DNA of 21,429 nt from Amphritea sp. (GTDB lineage Bacteria; Pseudomonadota; Gammaproteobacteria; Pseudomonadales; Nitrincolaceae), in contig JAIBDA010000008.1 of NCBI GenBank assembly GCA_024679635.1, positions 1-21,429 of the forward strand. The letters run 5' to 3'. The position numbers and the translations under genes are program-made. Positions 15,580-21,429 of the stretch are shown in pieces; position 1 is the stretch's first letter, and each line of letters starts with the position of its first letter. The notes beneath the pieces are model-generated. The model was not told the origin of the DNA and did no database searches. It was given only the letters and a program-made list of their open reading frames with translations.

Positions 15580-16950
15580 ATGATTAAACAGCATAAATAT
15601 GCAGTGATGTTACTACTTGCAGCAGTGTCAATTCCTGCAATGGCCGCAGTTTCCGAACAGGATGCTCAGCGCTTACAGAATGAACTTACACCATTAGGAG
15701 GAGAACGAGCGGGTAATTCTGACGCCACTATACCGGCATGGCAGGGAGGACTTAACGTGGTTCCGGCCAACCTTCAGTATACCGGCCCTGGTGCACATCA
15801 TCCGGACCCTTTTGCGGGGGATACCCCATTATTCACCATCACGGTAGATAATATTGAGCAACACAAGGACAAACTCACGCCAGGGCAGCAGGCAATGTTC
15901 CGGAAATATCCTGACTCATTCCGAATGCAGGTTTTTCCATCACGCCGAACCCAGGCTGTACCTGAATGGGTAACTAAAAACACCAGTGAAAATGCACTCA
16001 CAGCGACACTGGCTGATGGCGGAAACGGTGTTGACGGCGCCTTCGGAGGAATTCCTTTCCCGATTCCTGGTTCCGGGCAGGAGGTGATTTGGAATCATCT
16101 GTTGCGCTGGCAGGGTGAAGCCCGGTTGCGTGAAAGTGATTCTTTTGCGGTGCACAGGAACGGCGATATCGCCTATGGCGAAGACGCCAGCGTTGAAGTT
16201 TTTCCATACTATAACCAAAACAGTTCCCAACAAACTTTTGATGAGAACTACTACATGGTGATTACAAAGACTCTGCAGCCTATCCGTAAGAAAGGAGAAG
16301 TTGTGTTGGTTCAGGACCCAATTAACCAGGTAGAGACTCCGCGTAAGGCTTGGCAGTATATTCCCGGTGCGCGTCGGGTCCGCCGAGCACCGACTGTGGC
16401 ATATGATACACCGGCACCATTTTCCAGTGGTTTGTCGACCTATGATGATATCTTCATGTTCAATGGTGCAATCGATAAGTATGACTGGAAATTGGTTGGT
16501 AAAGAGGAAATCTATATTCCGTATAACAACTACGAAATGGATAACCCCGACTACAGTTATGAGTCAATTCTGACACCAGGCCATATGAATCAGGAGTTGG
16601 TACGTTATGAGTTACATCGTGTTTGGAAAGTAGAAGCGACGCTAAAAGAAGGTCAGCGTCATCTCTATAGCAAGCGCGTAATGTACTTTGATGAAGATAG
16701 CTGGATCGCTGCATTGTCTGATAGCTATGATGCACATGGTGAGCTTTGGCGTACCAATATGGGGTATAGCAAAAATGCCTACGAGCTGCCCGGTATAGTG
16801 TTGCGTGGGTTCGTCACCTATGACCTGAACTCTGGTGGTTATTCTGTACTGGACCTGATGAATCAGCAGGCTCAGTTACCACGCTATAACCAGTTGGAAA
16901 AAGCCAGTTATTTTACCCCAGCTAACCTGCGTAAGATAAGCCGTCGCTAG
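15580..16950 (+). CDS. DUF1329 family outer-membrane-associated protein
   Basis: This 456-residue protein carries a Sec signal peptide, MIKQHKYAVMLLLAAVSIPAMA, with cleavage expected after AMA (residue 22). The mature N-terminus LTPLGGERAGN....IPAWQGG is the characteristic start of DUF1329, and the C-terminal part (YDLNSGGYSVLDLMNQQ, then FTPANLRKISRR) also matches the usual ending. The fold is said to resemble lipoprotein-carrier beta sheets (LolA/LolB-like), so a role in moving hydrophobic molecules or lipids across the periplasm is plausible but unproven. No lipobox cysteine is seen. It lies 20 bases after the DUF1302 gene, with a GGAG-type site before the ATG, and is followed by a hairpin at 16959-16990, so the first two genes may be expressed more strongly than the two after. 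Confidence 0.88.
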   Translation: MIKQHKYAVMLLLAAVSIPAMAAVSEQDAQRLQNELTPLGGERAGNSDATIPAWQGGLNVVPANLQYTGPGAHHPDPFAGDTPLFTITVDNIEQHKDKLTPGQQAMFRKYPDSFRMQVFPSRRTQAVPEWVTKNTSENALTATLADGGNGVDGAFGGIPFPIPGSGQEVIWNHLLRWQGEARLRESDSFAVHRNGDIAYGEDASVEVFPYYNQNSSQQTFDENYYMVITKTLQPIRKKGEVVLVQDPINQVETPRKAWQYIPGARRVRRAPTVAYDTPAPFSSGLSTYDDIFMFNGAIDKYDWKLVGKEEIYIPYNNYEMDNPDYSYESILTPGHMNQELVRYELHRVWKVEATLKEGQRHLYSKRVMYFDEDSWIAALSDSYDAHGELWRTNMGYSKNAYELPGIVLRGFVTYDLNSGGYSVLDLMNQQAQLPRYNQLEKASYFTPANLRKISRR

Positions 16951-16958
16951 TGTTATTG

Positions 16959-16990
16959 GCAGGGCCTGACGGTGTTCAGGCTCTGCTTTT
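16959..16990 (+). terminator. Hairpin with short U-tract between DUF1329 and YCF48-like genes
   Basis: An 11-base arm at 16959-16969 pairs with 16976-16986 (all pairs Watson-Crick except one G-U) around a six-base loop, followed by four T at 16987-16990. This could be a partial intrinsic terminator or an mRNA-stabilising stem. The next gene starts only 19 bases further on without a clear promoter, so read-through is likely, setting lower expression of the downstream genes. Confidence 0.6.
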
Positions 16991-17008
16991 GAGTGAAAAG
17001 GATACATC

Positions 17009-18082
17009 ATGACTACCCGTATTAGGTATATGCCCTTATGGCATACGTGGCTTAATCAACTTCGGATAATTATTTCATTGTCTTTATTGATGAGCTCCTT
17101 TGCCTGGGCGATAACCCCGGACGTAGAGCAGATCAGACATAGTATTATTCTGGACGTTGACACTCATGCTGAGCAGATGATCGCTGTAGGTGAGCGCGGC
17201 TATATTATGATTTCTTCTGATCGTGGAAAAAGTTGGATAGTTGGTAAAACATCGGTATCTCAAACACTGACCGCTGTTTTTATGCTTGACGATAAACATG
17301 CCTGGGCGGTTGGCCATGATGGCATCATCATTGTCTCTGAAGATGGAGGGTTGCATTGGCGTATGCAACGTAGCCATCAGCTGGTTGCACAACAGAACTT
17401 AGATGATGAACCTGGTTTTGGCCCCTTAATGGATGTTTGGTTTAGTGATCAGAATGAAGGCTTTGCAGTAGGTGCTTACGGTCAATTTATGTATACCGAT
17501 GACGGAGGCATGCAATGGCGGAATGTTGCTGGATCACTGGATAACATTGATGAGTATCATCTTAATGCGATTATACCCGCAGATCCGGGATTGTTAGTCA
17601 TTGCTGCAGAAGCGGGCCTTGCGTTTATCTCTACGGATATAGGTAAAAGCTGGCAGCGGAGACAGATGCCATATGACGTTTCCTTGTTTGGAGCCGCATA
17701 TAACCCTGTAATAAATTCGAATATAAGCTCTGTAACAACACCTCTCTATCTATTTGGTTTACAGGGTTACCTGTTTAGATCAGATGATCAGGGAAAAAGC
17801 TGGCAGGTGCTTAAAACCGGGATAAACAGCCCATTGTATAAATCATCTCTGGACTCCGATGGGGGAATGCACTTCTTTGGTGGAGATGGCGTAATTCTTA
17901 GTACCTGGGATCAGGGGAATACATTCAGTCAGTATAAGTACGAGGACCGGCGAGTGATCACAGGGGGGACCATTGTCGATGACTTATTCTTTCTGGTGGG
18001 ACAAGTGGGTCTGCATACCTTAGAAAGCAGTAGCGTAAGCTCCACGAGAATTAAGAAGCCTGTAACGGAGAGAGATGAGTGA
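17009..18082 (+). CDS. YCF48-like / BNR-repeat periplasmic beta-propeller
   Basis: This 357-residue protein has a signal peptide (hydrophobic IIISLSLLMSSFAWA, cleavage near residue 34). It then carries at least six repeats of the form G..G.....S.DGG..W: residues 58-76 (GERGYIMISSDRGKSW), 99-117, 152-170, 198-215, 248-265 and 288-306, with a degenerate seventh at about 328-341. This is the YCF48/photosystem II assembly-factor-like propeller, common in non-photosynthetic bacteria next to MMPL transporters, so the partner is probably the transporter that follows. It is likely soluble in the periplasm. The GGATA sequence before the ATG is a weak ribosome binding site. The stop TGA shares one base with the transporter ATG at 18082, showing translational coupling. 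Function beyond scaffolding is unknown. Confidence 0.87.
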   Translation: MTTRIRYMPLWHTWLNQLRIIISLSLLMSSFAWAITPDVEQIRHSIILDVDTHAEQMIAVGERGYIMISSDRGKSWIVGKTSVSQTLTAVFMLDDKHAWAVGHDGIIIVSEDGGLHWRMQRSHQLVAQQNLDDEPGFGPLMDVWFSDQNEGFAVGAYGQFMYTDDGGMQWRNVAGSLDNIDEYHLNAIIPADPGLLVIAAEAGLAFISTDIGKSWQRRQMPYDVSLFGAAYNPVINSNISSVTTPLYLFGLQGYLFRSDDQGKSWQVLKTGINSPLYKSSLDSDGGMHFFGGDGVILSTWDQGNTFSQYKYEDRRVITGGTIVDDLFFLVGQVGLHTLESSSVSSTRIKKPVTERDE

Positions 18083-20439
18083 TGAAGCTTTCTGATCAGT
18101 TTACAAGTATGGCCGGCTTACTTGAGATGAAGATGTTCAGCTACCGTAAAGTATTCCTGGCAGTGTTTGCGCTAGTGACATTCGTTCTGGCCTGGCAGGC
18201 AACGGGTATCAGGCCGGATGCGTCGTTTGAAAAAATGATTCCTTTAAACCATACCTATATCCAGAATTACCTGAACAATAAAAATAGGATGCAGGGTGGT
18301 GAAAACCAGCTTCGCATCGCAGTAGAGGTGAAAGACGGGGATATCTTCAGTGCTGAGTTTATCCAGACACTTCAGGATGTTAACGATGCCGTATTTTTCC
18401 TGCCGGGCGTGGATCGGTCGCAAATGCGTTCTATATGGATGCCAAGTGTACGTTGGTTAGAAGTTACTATTGACGGTTTTGCTGGCGGTCCGGTGATTCC
18501 TAAAAATTATGACGGCTCTCAGGAAAGCCTGGATAAGCTACGTCAGAATATTATGAAGTCAGGTGAAGTAGGACGTCTGGTATCTAATGACTTTCGCTCA
18601 GCAGTGATCGAAGTTCCTTTACTTGAGGTGAATCCAGAAACGGGTGCGCGTTTAGATTATCAGGTATTTTCGCATCGGTTGGAAAAAGACATTCGGGAGC
18701 GCTTTAATTCTGATCTGGTTGCCATTCATATAGTCGGTTTTGCTAAGCTGGTGGGTGATCTGCTTGACGGCATAATATCCATTAGTATGTTTGCATTGGT
18801 GACTATCGTTTTCACTTTTTTAATGCTTTACAGCTATTCCCGCTGCCTACGCAGCTCACTGTTGCCATTATTATGTTCGCTTATTGCGGTCGTGTGGCAG
18901 CTGGGTTTACTAAATATACTGGGACAGGGGTTAGATGCTTTTTCTGTATTGGTTCCTTTCCTTATTTTTGCTATTGGAGTTAGTCACGGTGTACAGATTA
19001 TTAATGGTGTCGCCCATGAAGCATCAACTGGAGTATCAGCTTTAAACTGCGCACAACGAACTTTCAGACATCTTTTCTGGCCTGGAATGTTGGCTTTAAC
19101 CAGTGATGGTCTCGGTTTTGCCACCCTGTTTGTTATTGATATTGGGGTGATTCAAGGATTGGCAATTGCTGCCAGTATTGGCGTGGCAGTCGTTATTCTG
19201 ACTAATTTATTATTATTGCCGATTCTTATCTCCTATTCTGGAGTTTCTCAGCGTTGTATCGAAAAGGCACAATCGAGAAAAAATGACCAATCGGTAATTT
19301 GGCGCTTCCTGGCATTACCCACACGTCGCAGTTTTGCTCGTTTAACTTTGGTTAACTCACTGATTTTAATTTTAATAGGAGGTTATTTTAGTCAACAATT
19401 ATTAGTGGGAGATCTGGATAAAGGAGCCCCTGAGCTTCGCCCTGATTCCGTATATAACCTGGATAATCAATATCTGGTTGATCACTATGCGACCAGCTCA
19501 GATGTCTTGATTGTGATGGCCAAAACCTTTAAAGATGGTTGCTCTAGTTACTATGTGATGAAGGCAATCGAGGACCTTCAATGGCAGTTAAATCAAACGC
19601 CTGGGGTGCAAAGCACACATTCGCTAGTTTCTCTTGCTAAGCAAGTTATAGTCGGTACGAATGAAGGTAATCTGCGTTGGTATGGTCTGCCGGATGACCA
19701 GGAAGTGCTCAATAGCGCGATAGCAAGGGATGTTCCTGCCTCTTTGATGGATGCGGATTGTAGTTTGGCTCCTTTAATGGTCTTTCTGGATGACCATAAG
19801 GCTGAAACTCTGGATCGGGTAATTGAGGTTGTTAAAGGTTATCAGGAAAAACAGCAGGGCATCGATGTAACCTTCGAGCTTGCTGCAGGTAATGCGGGAA
19901 TTGAAGCTGCCACGAATGATGAGATTTCAGCTGCTCAGTACCTGATGCTCAGCTATGTATATGCGGTGGTCATCCTATTGTGCTATCTGACCTTCAAATC
20001 ATGGCGGGCTGTAACCTGTATTATTTTTCCTCTCATATTAACTTCGATACTGTGTCAGGCATTGATGGCAATACTCGGTATTGGTGTCAAGGTGGCAACA
20101 TTGCCAGTTATCGCGTTGGGCGTCGGTATCGGCGTAGATTATGGTATTTATATTTATAGTCGACTGGAGTCTTTTCTTGCCCGGGGGTATAACTTGCAGG
20201 ATGCTTATCGTGAAACCCTGGCAACGACAGGTAAAGCGGTCTTTTTTACCGGTTTCACCCTGGCGATAGGCGTTTGTACCTGGATATTCTCTCCCATAAA
20301 GTTCCAGGCTGATATGGGAATTCTGCTTACCTTTATGTTTATCTGGAATATGTTGGGTGCAATCTGGCTATTGCCTGCGATGGCATATTTTTTGATAAAA
20401 AGTGACTGTCGTGTAAAAGAAAAAGTGACAGAAATATAA
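18082..20439 (+). CDS. MMPL/RND superfamily transporter
   Basis: The 785-residue protein has the duplicated RND plan: one membrane segment near the N-terminus (24-42), a large periplasmic loop (45-225), a bundle of about five segments (230-385), then a second half with a segment at about 421-438, another loop and five more segments (619-772). In the second half IALGVGIGVDYGIY carries the D686-Y687 pair that drives proton relay in MmpL-type pumps. In the first half the equivalent position reads FAIGVSHGVQ (S301-H302), so the proton site appears asymmetric. Members export or import lipids and hydrophobic compounds. I chose ATG 18082, one base overlapping the YCF48 stop and preceded by GGAGAGAG, rather than GTG 18079. 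Direction and substrate are unknown; the neighbouring genes point to uptake or efflux of the pathway substrate. A terminator follows the stop. Confidence 0.9.
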   Translation: MKLSDQFTSMAGLLEMKMFSYRKVFLAVFALVTFVLAWQATGIRPDASFEKMIPLNHTYIQNYLNNKNRMQGGENQLRIAVEVKDGDIFSAEFIQTLQDVNDAVFFLPGVDRSQMRSIWMPSVRWLEVTIDGFAGGPVIPKNYDGSQESLDKLRQNIMKSGEVGRLVSNDFRSAVIEVPLLEVNPETGARLDYQVFSHRLEKDIRERFNSDLVAIHIVGFAKLVGDLLDGIISISMFALVTIVFTFLMLYSYSRCLRSSLLPLLCSLIAVVWQLGLLNILGQGLDAFSVLVPFLIFAIGVSHGVQIINGVAHEASTGVSALNCAQRTFRHLFWPGMLALTSDGLGFATLFVIDIGVIQGLAIAASIGVAVVILTNLLLLPILISYSGVSQRCIEKAQSRKNDQSVIWRFLALPTRRSFARLTLVNSLILILIGGYFSQQLLVGDLDKGAPELRPDSVYNLDNQYLVDHYATSSDVLIVMAKTFKDGCSSYYVMKAIEDLQWQLNQTPGVQSTHSLVSLAKQVIVGTNEGNLRWYGLPDDQEVLNSAIARDVPASLMDADCSLAPLMVFLDDHKAETLDRVIEVVKGYQEKQQGIDVTFELAAGNAGIEAATNDEISAAQYLMLSYVYAVVILLCYLTFKSWRAVTCIIFPLILTSILCQALMAILGIGVKVATLPVIALGVGIGVDYGIYIYSRLESFLARGYNLQDAYRETLATTGKAVFFTGFTLAIGVCTWIFSPIKFQADMGILLTFMFIWNMLGAIWLLPAMAYFLIKSDCRVKEKVTEI

Positions 20440-20458
20440 GTTCGTTTTCTTCCTTGTT

Positions 20459-20481
20459 GGGGGCGTGTCCCCCTTTTTTTT
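20459..20481 (+). terminator. Intrinsic terminator after the MMPL gene
   Basis: GGGGG at 20459-20463 pairs with CCCCC at 20469-20473 around the loop CGTGT, followed by eight T at 20474-20481. The stem is short but all G-C, and the T-tract is strong. It closes the transport operon 20 bases after its stop codon and separates it from the thioesterase gene at 20513, which would need its own promoter or read-through. Confidence 0.8.
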
Positions 20482-20512
20482 AAACAGAATCATCCAGGAA
20501 TAAGGTTGTTGT

Positions 20513-20950
20513 ATGAATCCGGATAAAGTTGCCATAGATTATTTTATACAAAATAAATGTTCTGAACTGGTTCTTAGTGATAATCCATTGGCTGAAAGTT
20601 TGAACGTTGTATTGGTAAAAGCTAGCAGGGGTGAGATTGAGCTTAGCTTTGATGTGAGTGAAAAGTTTACTCAGGGAGGTGGCGTGATTCAGGGTGGTGT
20701 GCTGGCTATTATGATTGATTTCGGCCTCGCTTTCTCAGCGCTATCAGTCATTGAAACTAGTCAGTCTGTAGCAACCGCAAGTATTAACATTAATTACTAC
20801 AAAGCTGCCTACACCGGACGCTACAGAGTCAAAGCTAATGTCGATAAACAAGGACGAAAAATAATATTTTCAACCGCGAGCCTTCTTAATGAAGCTGGAG
20901 ACATTGTTGCTAGCGCGAGCTCTCCATTAGTTGTCGTCAACCTTATTTGA
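20513..20950 (+). CDS. PaaI/hotdog-fold thioesterase (second copy)
   Basis: This 145-residue protein has the hotdog pattern GGGVIQGGVLAIMIDFGLAF (residues 55-74) with the acidic residue D69, then VATASININYYKAAYTGRYRVKANV and the final strands AGDIVASASSPLVVV. It belongs to the PaaI/YbgC-like acyl-CoA thioesterases but is only distantly similar to the copy at 13402. The usual HGG is replaced by QGG, so activity may differ. AAGG lies seven to ten bases before the ATG. It sits after a strong terminator and 18 bases from a convergent gene, so it is probably a separate transcription unit. A role in CoA recycling with the rest of the cluster is possible but not shown. Confidence 0.82.
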   Translation: MNPDKVAIDYFIQNKCSELVLSDNPLAESLNVVLVKASRGEIELSFDVSEKFTQGGGVIQGGVLAIMIDFGLAFSALSVIETSQSVATASININYYKAAYTGRYRVKANVDKQGRKIIFSTASLLNEAGDIVASASSPLVVVNLI

Positions 20951-20968
20951 AATAGAGTTCAGGCTGGA

Positions 20969-21429
20969 CTAAGCCGTTCTTTGAGAGAGCTCATCTTCAA
21001 ACTTGTTAAAGAAATCCTGCCTGACTAAGTTTGTCCGGGTCCAGCCGTCCATTGAGACGGAAAAATCCAGCGCACCTTTGAGCTCAGCTAATAGCTTTTG
21101 CCAGCCTGCTGGTGACCATTGCTGCTCGGGAGGCAGGGCTGTTTTGCTGGGTACGTCTTCCATCTGTATGCCGTAGGTTGCTATATGCATGTGCAATTGC
21201 ATTGTCATCTTGTCGCCTTCGGACATGTTTTTGGTGGCGGAATCCCAGGCCTGGTGTACTGATTCAGGTGCGTTGACCGGTGGAAAGGTAACCATTTTAC
21301 CTATTCCTACTTCGACGATTCCATCATTATTAAGATCAACCATGCCAGTCTTATCGGGTTGAGCCAGTAAATTTGTGGCGCCTTCATTACTTAATGAATC
21401 AACCTGTATGGGTTTGGCAAGACTGGTGG
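20969..21429 (-). CDS. Unrecognised protein, 3' part only (start outside window)
   Basis: On the minus strand a stop (TAG) at 20969-20971 ends a frame open to the right edge, at least 152 codons. I do not recognise the family. Visible are VDLNNDGIVEVG near the window edge, which looks like a D-x-N-x-D-G calcium-type loop as found in FG-GAP, dockerin or EF-hand segments, and a mostly polar helical C-terminus (EDELSQRTA). An internal ATG at 21341-21343 gives a shorter 124-residue frame, but the reading frame continues upstream without stops and the loop starts before it, so the true gene is longer. It converges with the thioesterase gene. There is no evidence that it belongs to the ketone pathway. 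Confidence 0.6.
   Translation of the reverse strand, partial: TSLAKPIQVDSLSNEGATNLLAQPDKTGMVDLNNDGIVEVGIGKMVTFPPVNAPESVHQAWDSATKNMSEGDKMTMQLHMHIATYGIQMEDVPSKTALPPEQQWSPAGWQKLLAELKGALDFSVSMDGWTRTNLVRQDFFNKFEDELSQRTA

Overview
The window is a block of catabolic genes from what looks like a marine-type gammaproteobacterium (Oceanospirillales-like). This rests on moderate GC by eye, Gram-negative outer-membrane proteins (a protein ending in F with a beta-barrel look, and DUF1329), ATGA/TAATG-type gene overlaps, and a TetR / DUF1302 / DUF1329 / MMPL gene mix. Genus is not determinable from the sequence alone. I see no tRNA, rRNA, CRISPR, transposase or attachment site.

Layout. (1) 1-452, minus: 5' part of a flavin-reductase-like gene running off the left edge. 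(2) 453-1151: AT-rich, gene-free region ending in a promoter and a palindromic putative operator. (3) 1152-13845, plus: a tightly packed putative operon. It holds a TetR regulator, a five-gene acetophenone-carboxylase-like module (HyuA-like alpha, small CxxC/CxxC acetone-carboxylase-gamma-like protein, UROD-like 34 kDa protein, second HyuA-like alpha', HyuB-like subunit), an acyl-CoA ligase, a DUF35 Zn-ribbon/OB protein, an SCP2-type thiolase, an SDR dehydrogenase and a PaaI-like thioesterase. (4) 13846-13972: intergenic region with a second copy of the operator. (5) 13973-20439, plus: DUF1302 outer-membrane protein, DUF1329 protein, a hairpin, a YCF48-like beta-propeller and an MMPL/RND transporter, closed by a strong terminator. 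(6) 20513-20950, plus: a second hotdog thioesterase. (7) 20969-21429, minus: 3' part of an unrecognised gene running off the right edge.

Reading as a system. The enzymes form a logical route. The SDR oxidises a secondary alcohol to a ketone (or acts on a later intermediate). The Apc-like ATP-dependent, biotin-free carboxylase converts the ketone R-CO-CH3 to the beta-keto acid R-CO-CH2-COO-. The ligase makes the beta-ketoacyl-CoA, and the thiolase/DUF35 pair cleaves it to R-CO-CoA plus acetyl-CoA. Thioesterases may rescue trapped CoA. This parallels ethylbenzene/acetophenone degradation in Aromatoleum aromaticum (1-phenylethanol dehydrogenase, Apc, benzoylacetate-CoA ligase), but here a BbsAB-like thiolase pair and an envelope transport cassette are attached. 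The two blocks carry near-identical 14-bp imperfect palindromes (12 of 14 positions), so the TetR protein probably controls both. The substrate is unknown; a hydrophobic methyl ketone or its alcohol is my inference.
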